DNA of 64,000 nt from NCBI RefSeq assembly GCF_013184545.1, contig NZ_JAAOJA010000002.1, positions 186,001 through 250,000 on the forward strand. Reading direction: 5' to 3'. Positions 50,109 through 58,256 of this stretch are shown here, in pieces. Below the pieces are notes generated by a model. It searched no databases. It was not told the origin of the DNA and saw nothing but the letters and a program-made list of their open reading frames with translations. The stretch's first letter is position 1; each line of letters opens with the position of its first letter. Made by a program: the position numbers and the translations under genes. Origin of the DNA: Pseudomonas tumuqii. Lineage in GTDB: Bacteria; Pseudomonadota; Gammaproteobacteria; Pseudomonadales; Pseudomonadaceae.

Positions 50109-51100
50109 CTGCCGTCAAAGCCAAGCGCATGAACATGTCCCAGGCCATTGTCATGGCCCTGCACCACGCAATGGAAGTCGATACGTCGGTGGTGGTGCTC
50201 GGTGAGGATGTCGCCGACCCGCAGGGCGGCGGGGTGTTCAAGTGCACCGCCGGGTTGTCCAACAGTTTCGGCACCGAGCGGGTGCGGTCCACGCCGATCG
50301 CCGAGCAGGCGATCATGGGTGCTGCCGTCGGCGCTGCACTGGGCGGCATGCGCCCGGTGGCCGAGATCATGCTGATGAACTTCATCACCGTGGCCATGGA
50401 TCAGGTGGTCAACCATGCCGCCAAGCTGCGCTTCATGACCGGTGGCCAGACCCATGTGCCGCTGACCATCCGCACCGCGACCGGCGCCGGTTTCGGCACC
50501 GGCGGTCAGCATGCCGATTACCTGGAGGCCTGGTTCGCCCATACCGCCGGAATGAAGGTAGTGGCGCCGTCCAATCCGGCCGATGCCTACGGCCTGCTGC
50601 TGTCGTGCATCTTCGACGACGATCCCTGCCTGTTCATCGAGAGCCTGCCACTGTACTTCGCCCAGGGCGAGGCACCGGTGCCGGGCGAGCGGGTGCCGCT
50701 GGGTAAGGCCAAGATCGTGCGCGAAGGCAGCGACGTCAGCGTCATCAGCTACAGCCGCACCATGGTCGAAGTGCAGGCCGTGGCCAAGGAGCTGGAACAA
50801 CAAGGTATCTCGGTGGAGGTGATCGACCTGCGCACCATCGCCCCGCTGGATATGCCGACCCTGCTCGATTCGGTGCGCAAGACCGGCCGCGCGGTGATCG
50901 CTCACGAGGCCCAGGTCGACTTCGGCGTGGGCGCCGAGATTGCCACGCGCCTGCATGCAGAGCTGTTCCACGAATTGAAGGCGCCGGTCGGCCGGGTCGG
51001 TGCGGCGCGCTCGCCGGTGCCGTTCTCCAAGGCGTTGGAAGACGCCTTCATTCCAACCAAAGAGCGGATTACCGCGGCCATTCTCGAAGCGCTCAAATAG
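50105..51100 (+). CDS. TPP-dependent 2-oxoacid/acetoin dehydrogenase E1, beta subunit
   Basis: 331 residues, transketolase pyrimidine-binding and C-terminal domains: VVVLGEDVADPQGGGVFKCTAGL, TPIAEQAIMGAAVGAALGG, IDLRTIAPLD and AHEAQVDFGVGAEIA. It pairs with the preceding alpha subunit, which it overlaps by 4 bp. An 18-bp gap leads to the lipoyl-protein gene. Confidence 0.94.
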   Translation: MTAVKAKRMNMSQAIVMALHHAMEVDTSVVVLGEDVADPQGGGVFKCTAGLSNSFGTERVRSTPIAEQAIMGAAVGAALGGMRPVAEIMLMNFITVAMDQVVNHAAKLRFMTGGQTHVPLTIRTATGAGFGTGGQHADYLEAWFAHTAGMKVVAPSNPADAYGLLLSCIFDDDPCLFIESLPLYFAQGEAPVPGERVPLGKAKIVREGSDVSVISYSRTMVEVQAVAKELEQQGISVEVIDLRTIAPLDMPTLLDSVRKTGRAVIAHEAQVDFGVGAEIATRLHAELFHELKAPVGRVGAARSPVPFSKALEDAFIPTKERITAAILEALK

Positions 51101-51118
51101 ACAGGACGGGTTCAGATC

Positions 51119-51349
51119 ATGACGACGCAAATCATTCTTCCGAAACTGGGTTTTTCCGTTAACGAAGCCGCGCTGGTCGAGTGGATGGTGGCCGATGGCG
51201 CCGCCGTGAAGAAAGGCGACCCGCTGTACTGCATCGAGAGCGAAAAGTCGCTGCAGGAAATCGAGGCACCCGCCGACGGGGTGTTGCGCATCCTCGAGGA
51301 AGCCGGGGAAACCTACGAGGTCGGCACCGTGATCGGGGAGCTGGTCTGA
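51119..51349 (+). CDS. Stand-alone lipoyl (biotinyl/lipoyl attachment) domain protein
   Basis: 76 residues, just one lipoyl domain. The lipoylated Lys is expected in IESEKSLQE (Lys43), flanked by the hairpin of the fold (GDPLYCIESEKS ... APADGVL). In most complexes this domain is the N-terminus of E2; here it is a separate protein whose stop overlaps the start of the E2 catalytic gene (TGATG). It would be a freely diffusing swinging arm. Confidence 0.93.
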   Translation: MTTQIILPKLGFSVNEAALVEWMVADGAAVKKGDPLYCIESEKSLQEIEAPADGVLRILEEAGETYEVGTVIGELV

Positions 51350-52113
51350 TGACGGCCCAGAGCAAGCCGCCGGTGCTGGCCTGGCCGGCCAATCTGCCAC
51401 CCATGCCGACGATCGACTTCAGCCGGTTCGGCGCGGTCGAGACGGTGGATCTGTCGCGCAATCAGCTCTATGCCGGGGCCTTCCTCGGCCGCAATTGGGC
51501 GCAGATCCCGCACGTGACCCACCACGACGAGGTTGTCATCGATGCCTTGCACCAGCACCGCAAGCTGTTGGCCGCCGAGTTGGGTCGCAAGCTGACGCCG
51601 CTGCCGTTTCTGATCAAGGCGCTGGTCAATGCGCTCAAGGCCTTTCCGCAGTTCAACGCGTCTCTGGCGCCGAGCGGCAAGCAGCTGGTGCTCAAACAGT
51701 ACTTTCATATCGGCGTTGCGGTGGAAACCCCGCAGGGCCTGCTGGTGCCGGTGATCGGCGATGCCGACCAGAAGTCGATCGCCGAGCTGGCCGACGAGTT
51801 GACCGACAAGGCTGCGCGAGCTCGTGATAAGGGTTTGCCGATTGGCGAGATGTCCGGTGGCTGCATGACCATCAGCTCGCTGGGGTCGATTGGCGGGACG
51901 GGGTTCACGCCGATCATCAACGCGCCGGAAGTGGCGATCCTGGGCATAACCAGCGAGTTCGAGCGGCTGGTGATGGTCGAGGGGCAGGTCCAGGTCCGGC
52001 ACTTGCTGCCGCTGTCGTTGAGCTATGACCACCGGGTGATCAACGGGGCCGACGCCGCGCGTTTCTGCCGTTACCTCGCGGCGCAGCTTGCCGATCCCGC
52101 GCACTTGATGTGA
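51349..52113 (+). CDS. E2 acyltransferase catalytic domain without lipoyl domain
   Basis: 254 residues from ATG 51349. It consists of little more than the 2-oxoacid dehydrogenase acyltransferase domain, with the active-site SYDHRVINGADAARF (His and Asp) near the C-terminus. There is no lipoyl domain and no clear E1/E3 subunit-binding domain; only about 20 residues precede the FSRFGAVETVDLSRNQ start of the domain. The lipoyl domain is supplied by the 76-residue protein just upstream. No E3 gene is in the window, so a housekeeping lipoamide dehydrogenase must serve. Confidence 0.92.
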   Translation: MTAQSKPPVLAWPANLPPMPTIDFSRFGAVETVDLSRNQLYAGAFLGRNWAQIPHVTHHDEVVIDALHQHRKLLAAELGRKLTPLPFLIKALVNALKAFPQFNASLAPSGKQLVLKQYFHIGVAVETPQGLLVPVIGDADQKSIAELADELTDKAARARDKGLPIGEMSGGCMTISSLGSIGGTGFTPIINAPEVAILGITSEFERLVMVEGQVQVRHLLPLSLSYDHRVINGADAARFCRYLAAQLADPAHLM

Positions 52114-52134
52114 GTCGTAGTCAGGAGTGAAAGC

Positions 52135-52929
52135 ATGAGTACAAACAACAATAATCCAGGTGTGCAGTCGCGCTTTTCCCTGCAGGGCCGTGTCGCGCTG
52201 GTGACTGGGGCGGGCTCGGGGCTCGGAGCGCATTTCGCTGCCGTACTGGCGGAGGCGGGGGCCAAGGTGGTCTGCGTGGCGCGCCGGCTGGAGCGGGTCG
52301 AGGCGGTCGCCGCGGCTATTCGAGAGAAGGGCGGGCAGGCCATGGCCTGCGTGATGGACGTCACCGATCGCGAGTCGATCAAGCTGGCATACGATACGAG
52401 CGAGCGTGAATTCGGCACTGTCGATGTGCTGATCAATAACGCCGGTCTGTCGAATCCCGCGCCTTTCGAGGAGATGACCCCCGCGCAGTGGAACTCCTTG
52501 CTGGACGCCAACCTGTCCGGGCCATTCTTCGTCGCTCAGGAAATGGCCAGGCGCCTGATAGCCGCGGGGCAGCCGGGCACGATCATCAATATCGCCTCGA
52601 TTCTCGGCCACCTGGCCAGGTACTGCTTCCTCAATTACGGCACCACCAAGGCCGCCTTGATTCACATGACGCAGTACATGGCGCTGGATCTGATGCCGCA
52701 CTCGATTCGGGTCAATGCCATCGCGCCGGGCTTTTTTCCCAGCGAGATGACCAATCCCTTCTATGAGTCCGAGGCCGGCATGAAGGAAATCGCCGGCCTG
52801 CCGCCCAAGCGTCTGGGTCGTCATGAAGAGCTGGATGGGCCGTTGCTGCTGCTGGCGAGCGAGGCATCGTCCTACATGAGTGGTTCGGTGGTGACGGTGG
52901 ACAGTGGCCATTCGATCCGCTTGTCCTGA
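52135..52929 (+). CDS. Short-chain dehydrogenase/reductase
   Basis: 264 residues, classical SDR: TGAGSGLGAHFA, NNAGLSNPAPF, Ser in NIASILGHLA and YGTTK (Y-x3-K, about 168-172), then NAIAPGFFPSEM. NAD or NADP choice is not clear. It is the last gene of the dehydrogenase-complex unit, 21 bp after the E2 gene. It could produce or consume the keto substrate of that complex. Confidence 0.92.
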   Translation: MSTNNNNPGVQSRFSLQGRVALVTGAGSGLGAHFAAVLAEAGAKVVCVARRLERVEAVAAAIREKGGQAMACVMDVTDRESIKLAYDTSEREFGTVDVLINNAGLSNPAPFEEMTPAQWNSLLDANLSGPFFVAQEMARRLIAAGQPGTIINIASILGHLARYCFLNYGTTKAALIHMTQYMALDLMPHSIRVNAIAPGFFPSEMTNPFYESEAGMKEIAGLPPKRLGRHEELDGPLLLLASEASSYMSGSVVTVDSGHSIRLS

Positions 52930-53010
52930 GCCGCCCGTTGCAGCGGGCGCAAACGCCCGCGGCGGCGGCAATTTTTGCCCGATCCGGGAGCGGCGCTGGA
53001 CATTTCGATT

Positions 53011-53036
53011 AATTAAAGAACTGTTTGTTTTTTTTG
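53011..53036 (+). promoter_or_regulatory. Weak candidate TetR operator E at the tetR promoter
   Basis: AATTAAAGAACTGTTTGTTT followed by a T-run; the right half (TGTTTGTTTTT) resembles TGTTGGTTTTT of sites A and D but the left half is degenerate. It lies about 75 bp upstream of tetR. Confidence 0.35.
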
Positions 53037-53108
53037 TACGATGCCGGCAATCTACCTGAAAATCTGTACACGGCCCGCGCTTTGGAGGGCTTCTGAAAGG
53101 TGAAACCA

Positions 53109-53840
53109 ATGGACGGACAGATGACCGGTGAAGAACGAGTGAACGACCTGCGTCGGCCCGTGCGGCCGGCACGGCGGGTGAAGTCCGAGAATGGTGGTTG
53201 GCAGGCGGAGAAGAGTCAGCTGATGCGCCTGCATATTCTCGACGCCACCATGCATTGCCTGGTGGATATCGGCTACACCCAGACCACCACCGAAAAGATT
53301 GCCAAGCAGGCGGGCGTATCGCGTGGTGCCATGACCCATCACTTCAAGTCGCGTGCCGATGTATTCGCGGCGGCCGCGGCGCACATCACCGATATCCGGG
53401 TGCTGGAATACGATGCGGCGATCAAGGATGTGACGCTCTCGGCCGGCAGTTTTCCGACCCAGGCCAGCATGCTGCAGACCCTCAAGGTGCTGCAGGACTA
53501 TTTCATGCTGCCGTCCTTCCTGGCTTTTCATGAATTGATGCGCGGGGCGCGCACCGATCCCGAACTGCATGGGGTGATGGCGCCGCTGGAGCAGTCCCTC
53601 GACGAGCGCATCTCGGCGAGCATGGTGACGCGCTTTCCAGTGTGGGCGGAGGTCGAGCTGCGCGAAACCGGCGAGGTCTTGCGTGACCTGATCATGCACG
53701 CCTTGCAGGGCGTGGCGCTGAATCCTTCGCCCTATCTGCGCGGGGATCGTCTGGATCGCCTGCACGAATTGCTGGCAAAGACCGCCATGAACGAATTCCG
53801 TGAGGCCTACAACATTCTCGGCAGCAAGGTGGAAACCTGA
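53109..53840 (+). CDS. TetR-family transcriptional regulator
   Basis: 243 residues from ATG 53109; a GTG nine bases earlier would overlap the ribosome binding site GAAAGGTG. The N-terminal 35 residues are a basic extension (RRPVRPARRVK). The HTH is typical: ILDATMHCLVDIGYTQTTTEKIAKQAGVSRGAMTHHFKSRADVFAAAA. The C-terminal ligand domain is unremarkable. It is the only regulator within the 37-62 kb island and thus the best candidate to bind the AAAAC-N10-GTTTT elements. Followed by its own terminator. Confidence 0.93.
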   Translation: MDGQMTGEERVNDLRRPVRPARRVKSENGGWQAEKSQLMRLHILDATMHCLVDIGYTQTTTEKIAKQAGVSRGAMTHHFKSRADVFAAAAAHITDIRVLEYDAAIKDVTLSAGSFPTQASMLQTLKVLQDYFMLPSFLAFHELMRGARTDPELHGVMAPLEQSLDERISASMVTRFPVWAEVELRETGEVLRDLIMHALQGVALNPSPYLRGDRLDRLHELLAKTAMNEFREAYNILGSKVET

Positions 53841-53902
53841 GAGGTCGCGAACACCCGATATGGATACGACCCCTGAATCGCACGTACACCCGCGAGGCAG
53901 AG

Positions 53903-53929
53903 GAAAGGCGCTTGTAGCGCCTTTCTTTT
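53903..53929 (+). terminator. Rho-independent terminator after tetR
   Basis: GAAAGGCGC and GCGCCTTTC form a 9-bp stem with a TTGTA loop, then TTTT. It separates tetR from the next transcription unit. Confidence 0.88.
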
Positions 53930-53939
53930 AGGTGTATAA

Positions 53940-53959
53940 AAAACAAATGTGATGGTTTT
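53940..53959 (+). promoter_or_regulatory. Candidate TetR operator C (AAAAC-N10-GTTTT)
   Basis: AAAAC-AAATGTGATG-GTTTT, only 15 bp before the DUF35 gene ATG, overlapping the expected transcription start or leader. Confidence 0.6.
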
Positions 53960-53974
53960 AAATGAGCTCCGACG

Positions 53975-54433
53975 ATGAACAACAACACTAGCCTGCTCCC
54001 TCATTTGCCCGTGGCGCACTTGCTCACGCAGGGCACCTCTGGGCTCGGCCTGCTCGGTAGTAAATGCAGCCAATGCGGCGAGATGTATTTCCCCGCGACC
54101 GACAGCTGTACCGCCTGCTGCGGCAGCGATCTGGCGCCTTGCGATATCGGCAACCAGGGGCGGCTGTGGTCGTGGACGGTTCAGGCCTTTATGCCCAAGT
54201 CGCCCTACAACAGCGGTGAGACTGAGGAGGCTTTTCAGCCTTATGGGGTCGGTTATGTGCAGATGCCCAGCGGGGTCAAGGTCGAGAGCCGCCTGACCAC
54301 GGCCGATCCGGCTGAACTGGCGATCGGCATGCCGATGGCCCTGTGTCTGGTGCGTTATGGCCAGCGGGTGGATGGGCAGCCGCTGCAGACCTTCGCCTTC
54401 GCCCCGACGATCGAGATCGAGGGAGACCTGTAA
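53975..54433 (+). CDS. DUF35 OB-fold protein with zinc ribbon (acyl-CoA-binding partner)
   Basis: 152 residues. The N-terminal rubredoxin-like zinc ribbon has CSQC (about 31-34) and CTAC(C) (about 46-49); the C-terminal OB-fold follows (RLWSWTVQAFMP ... YGVGYVQMPSGVKV). DUF35 proteins pair with thiolase-like enzymes and with hydratases, for example in steroid side-chain aldolases, where they complete the active enzyme. The next gene, overlapping by one base (TAATG), is such a thiolase-like protein. Confidence 0.92.
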   Translation: MNNNTSLLPHLPVAHLLTQGTSGLGLLGSKCSQCGEMYFPATDSCTACCGSDLAPCDIGNQGRLWSWTVQAFMPKSPYNSGETEEAFQPYGVGYVQMPSGVKVESRLTTADPAELAIGMPMALCLVRYGQRVDGQPLQTFAFAPTIEIEGDL

Positions 54434-55581
54434 TGGAAGACATCGCGATCATCGGCATCGGTATGCATTCCTTCGGCCGCACCGATGGTTTGTCCGGGCA
54501 GGCGCAGGGGGCCTTCGCCGTGCGCGAGGCGCTGCGCGACGCGGGGGTGAAATGGGAGCAGGTCGGAGTGGCCTATGGCGGCAGCCAGGATGCCGGCAAT
54601 GCCGATGCCCTGGCCAATCACCTGGGCCTTACCGGCATTCCTTTCGTCAACGTGGCCAACGGTTGCGCCACCGGCGGCAGTGCGCTGGCCAGCGTGGTGT
54701 CGGCGATCCGCTCCGGCATGGCCGAGATCGGTCTCGCCGTCGGCTTCGACAAGCACCCGCGCGGCGCCTTCAATCCGCAGCCGGCCGACTGGGGCCTGGA
54801 GGACTGGTACGGCGAGACCGGGTTGATGCTGACCACCCAGTTTTTCGCCCTGAAGACCCAGCGCTATCTGCATGAGCACGGCATTGCCGAGGAGTCGCTG
54901 GTACATGTGGCCCAGCGTGCCTTTCGCAATGGCGCGCTGACCCCGCACGCCTGGCGCCGTCGTGAGCTCAGCTTCGAGGAGATCGCCGAGTCGATGGCGG
55001 TCAATCTGCCGCTGCGCAAGTACATGTTCTGTAACCCCGCCGAGGGTGGCGCAGCCCTGGTGCTGTGCCGCGCCAGCCAGGCGCACAAGTACAGCGACAC
55101 GCCGATCATCGTCCGCGCCGCCGTCATGCGTACCCGCCACCACGGCTCGTTCGAGGTGTTCAGCCCGGGCCTGGCCGCGCGCCAGGCGCCGGCGCCGACT
55201 GTGACCGCCTCCCGCGCCGCTTATGAGAGTGCTGGTGTCGGCCCGGAAGATATCGATGTGATCCAGCTGCAGGACACCGACAGCGGTTCGGAGCTCATCC
55301 ACCTGGCCGAGAACGGCTTCTGCGAACACGGCGAACAGGGCCTGTTGCTGCGCAGCGGCGCCACCGATATCGCCGGTCGTCTGCCGGTCAATACCGATGG
55401 CGGTTGCCTGGCCAATGGCGAACCGGTCGGCGCATCCGGTTTGCGGCAGGTCATCGAGGTCTGCACCCAGCTGCGTCGGCAGGCCGGTGCCCGCCAGGTG
55501 CCCGGTGCGCCACGCCTTGGCTACACCCACGTTTACGGTGCACCGGGCGTCAGCGCGGTGACCATTCTCGAAGCGCCATAG
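54433..55581 (+). CDS. Thiolase-like protein, probably a DUF35-dependent retro-aldolase
   Basis: 382 residues of SCP2-type thiolase fold. The nucleophile region is NVANGCATGGSAL (Cys78). The motif that normally holds the catalytic His (GHP) reads NGEPVGASG with Glu330, and the C-terminal C-x-G motif reads YTHVYGAPG with no Cys. True thiolase activity is therefore unlikely. Thiolase-fold proteins with these losses, paired with DUF35 proteins, include the Ltp2/Sal aldolases that cut steroid side chains from beta-hydroxyacyl-CoA. Assignment as aldolase is inference from the pairing and motif loss. Confidence 0.85.
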   Translation: MEDIAIIGIGMHSFGRTDGLSGQAQGAFAVREALRDAGVKWEQVGVAYGGSQDAGNADALANHLGLTGIPFVNVANGCATGGSALASVVSAIRSGMAEIGLAVGFDKHPRGAFNPQPADWGLEDWYGETGLMLTTQFFALKTQRYLHEHGIAEESLVHVAQRAFRNGALTPHAWRRRELSFEEIAESMAVNLPLRKYMFCNPAEGGAALVLCRASQAHKYSDTPIIVRAAVMRTRHHGSFEVFSPGLAARQAPAPTVTASRAAYESAGVGPEDIDVIQLQDTDSGSELIHLAENGFCEHGEQGLLLRSGATDIAGRLPVNTDGGCLANGEPVGASGLRQVIEVCTQLRRQAGARQVPGAPRLGYTHVYGAPGVSAVTILEAP

Positions 55582-55623
55582 GCGCTTGGCACACGGGCTC
55601 AACAAGAATAAGAGGGCGCTAGC

Positions 55624-57018
55624 ATGAACAATCCCACGTACGCGAAATTCACTCTGCTGCCACCGGAAGAGGTGGGCGATCCCAATTTGTTTCAGCAGTT
55701 GCTCGAGCAGGAAAGCGTGCCCGTGCCGGCGTTCCTCAAGCCGAATCCCCAACAGTTCAGCGATGACGACCTTTCAGTCGAGCGTTACAGCGCGCGCTGG
55801 TTCCACGAGCTGGAAGCGCAGAAGCTCTGGCCCAACGCCTGGCAGATGGTCTGCCGCGAGGAGGAGATCCAGAAGCCGGGCGACCATATGGTCTACGACA
55901 TCGTCAACACGTCGATCATCGTCATGCGCGGCCAGGATGGCGCCATTCGCGGTTTCTACAATTCCTGCCTGCACCGCGGCCGCGCCCTGCGCATGGGCGG
56001 CGGCGCGGTCAACCAGCTCAAGTGTCCCTACCACGGCTTCACCTGGGACCTGCAGGGCGAGTTCAAGAGCATGCCCACCAGCTGGGACTTCAAGCATCTC
56101 GAGCCCTGTCAGCTGAAGCTGCCGGAGGTGAAGGTGGATACCTGGGGCGGTTTCGTCTTCATCAACCAGGACCTGGACGCGCCGGCGTTGGCCGAACATC
56201 TGGATGTATTGCCGGAGCACTTCAAGGACTACAACCTCGGCCGTTCCGTGTCCATCGCGCACGTGCAGCGGCGCATGGCCTGCAACTGGAAGGTGGCCCA
56301 GGAAGCCTTCATGGAGTCCATGCACACCCGCGCCACCCATCCGCAAATCATGACCTTCACCGGCGACGTGGACAGCCAGTACGACATGTACGGCGACCAC
56401 ATCAGCCGCAGCATCACGCCCATGGCGGTGACCAGCTCCAATCTCAGGGATGTCGAGGAGGCGTTGATCCTGCATGACATCCTCGAAGAGTCCGGGCGCA
56501 TGGCCGACTCCGACAGCAGCAAGCATGTGTTGCCCGAGGGCATGACCACTCGCGAGTACATCGGCGAGCTGAACCGGGGCATCTACGCCCAGGCTTCCGG
56601 CGTGGACTTGAGCCACGCCACCCATGCCGAGTTGCTCGACGCGATTCTCTACTCGGTGTTTCCCAACACCCAGGTCTGGGCCGGCTATTTCGGCAACATC
56701 GTCTATCGCGCCATCCCCGATGGCGACAACCACGAGGCCTGCCTGTTCGATGTCTGGTTGCTGGGCCGCTATCCCGAGGGCACGCCATGCCCGGAGGGGG
56801 CCAAGCTCAATCGCCTGCCCGACGATCAGGACTTCTCCAAGGCCGCCGAGCTGGGCGCGCTGGGCCCGGTGTTCGATCAGGACATGGGCAACCTGGACGC
56901 CATGACCAAAGGCTTGAAGACCTCGAAGAAGGGCGCCGTCAGCCTGGCCAGCTACCAGGAAAGTCGCATCCGTCACCACCATCTGACCCTCGATAATTAC
57001 CTCGGGTTGGCCAAGTAA
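55624..57018 (+). CDS. Rieske non-heme iron oxygenase, alpha subunit (second)
   Basis: 464 residues. Rieske ligands Cys115, His117, Cys134 and His137 (SCLHRGRAL ... CPYHGFTW); iron-site His in WKVAQEAFMESMHTRATHP. It is longer than the first Rieske protein and not closely similar outside the motifs, so it likely has another substrate or position specificity. No beta subunit nearby. It lies between the thiolase-like gene and an acyl-CoA dehydrogenase gene, which suggests an acid or CoA-ester pathway. Confidence 0.94.
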   Translation: MNNPTYAKFTLLPPEEVGDPNLFQQLLEQESVPVPAFLKPNPQQFSDDDLSVERYSARWFHELEAQKLWPNAWQMVCREEEIQKPGDHMVYDIVNTSIIVMRGQDGAIRGFYNSCLHRGRALRMGGGAVNQLKCPYHGFTWDLQGEFKSMPTSWDFKHLEPCQLKLPEVKVDTWGGFVFINQDLDAPALAEHLDVLPEHFKDYNLGRSVSIAHVQRRMACNWKVAQEAFMESMHTRATHPQIMTFTGDVDSQYDMYGDHISRSITPMAVTSSNLRDVEEALILHDILEESGRMADSDSSKHVLPEGMTTREYIGELNRGIYAQASGVDLSHATHAELLDAILYSVFPNTQVWAGYFGNIVYRAIPDGDNHEACLFDVWLLGRYPEGTPCPEGAKLNRLPDDQDFSKAAELGALGPVFDQDMGNLDAMTKGLKTSKKGAVSLASYQESRIRHHHLTLDNYLGLAK

Positions 57019-57062
57019 ACGGTACGGCCGGGGTGCTGTCCCGGCCTGAACAGAGATTCGCC

Positions 57063-58256
57063 ATGAACAAGAATGTACGCGAGCGGGCGCAACGCCTGCG
57101 CGAACAGGTCCGCCAGTTCTGCAGGCAGGAAATGCCCGAGGCGCTGCTGGACAAGGCCCACCGTCATCAGGTGCTGGACAAGGCCGACTACGTGCAATGG
57201 ATGCGTCTGTTGCAGGCCAAGGGCTGGGTCGCCGGGCATTGGCCAAAGGCCTATGGCGGCCAGGAATGGTCGGCGCTGGAGCGTTTCGTCTTCGAGGACG
57301 AACTGGCCCGCCAGGGCTGCCCGTGGATCATCCCGTTCGGCGTCAAGTATGTCGGTCCGGTGATCTACAGCTTCGGCAGCGAGGTGCAAAAACAGCGTTT
57401 CCTACCGGGCATTCTCAGTACCGAGGCGTTCTGGGCCCAGGGGTATTCCGAACCCGGTGCCGGTTCCGACCTGGCCGGCTTGCGTACCCAGGCGGTACGC
57501 GACGGTGATCATTACCTGGTCACCGGGCAGAAGGTCTGGACCACCTACGCGCAGTGGGCCGATTGGCTGTTCTGCCTGGTGCGCACCGGTAACGAGGGCA
57601 AGCCGCAGAGCGGTATTTCCTTCCTGCTGATCGACATGCGCAGCCCCGGCGTGACGGTCAAGCCGATCCACACCATGGATGGCTATGTGCACGTCAACGA
57701 GGTGTGGCTGGATAACGTCCGCGTGCCTGCGGAAAACCTGGTGGGCGAGGAGGGCAAGGGCTGGCAGTACGCCAAGTTCCTGCTGCAGAACGAGCGTACC
57801 GCCGGCGCCATCATCGGCCAGGCGTGGCACGTACTCGACCGTCTCAAGCGCCTCGCCCGCGAGGCCGATGCATCTGGCCAACGGCCGATCGAGCAGCCAC
57901 TGCTGCGCCAGCGCATCGGCGGCTTCGAGCTGCGTTTCATGGCCTTGCAGGAAGTCGCCTATCAGGCGGTGCAGGCCATGGTCGACGGCAGCGACAACGG
58001 TGGCGAGGCGTCGCTGATCAAGATCCGCGGCACCGAGCTGTACCAGGACGTGGCACAGGCGCTGGTCGAGGCACTCGGCCCGGCCGGCATCGCCTTCGAC
58101 AGCGCGGCGTTGCACAGCGCCACGTTGCCGCCGCTCGGTCCGGACGACAGCGGCGGGATTCTCAAGGAGCACTTCTACAATCGCGCCGCGACCATCTTCG
58201 GTGGCTCGTCGGAAATTCAGCGCAATATCGTGGCCAAGGTGGTGCTGGGCTTATGA
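57063..58256 (+). CDS. Acyl-CoA dehydrogenase, subunit 1 of a probable heteromeric enzyme
   Basis: 397 residues from ATG 57063. ACAD fold with AQGYSEPGAGSDLAGLRT and TGQKVWTTYA. The C-terminal motif reads IFGGSSEIQR: the Glu found before Gly in many short-chain enzymes is replaced by Gly, while an alternative Glu is present in LLQNERTAG (about 245), as in isovaleryl-type enzymes. The next gene, overlapping by 4 bp (ATGA), encodes a second, shorter ACAD. Such adjacent unequal pairs form alpha2beta2 enzymes in steroid side-chain oxidation. Confidence 0.9.
   Translation: MNKNVRERAQRLREQVRQFCRQEMPEALLDKAHRHQVLDKADYVQWMRLLQAKGWVAGHWPKAYGGQEWSALERFVFEDELARQGCPWIIPFGVKYVGPVIYSFGSEVQKQRFLPGILSTEAFWAQGYSEPGAGSDLAGLRTQAVRDGDHYLVTGQKVWTTYAQWADWLFCLVRTGNEGKPQSGISFLLIDMRSPGVTVKPIHTMDGYVHVNEVWLDNVRVPAENLVGEEGKGWQYAKFLLQNERTAGAIIGQAWHVLDRLKRLAREADASGQRPIEQPLLRQRIGGFELRFMALQEVAYQAVQAMVDGSDNGGEASLIKIRGTELYQDVAQALVEALGPAGIAFDSAALHSATLPPLGPDDSGGILKEHFYNRAATIFGGSSEIQRNIVAKVVLGL

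Noticed and set aside
54433..55581. Simple annotation as acetyl-CoA acetyltransferase
   Set aside because: The catalytic His and the second Cys of thiolases are missing and a DUF35 partner is fused in translation, which argues against thiolysis.
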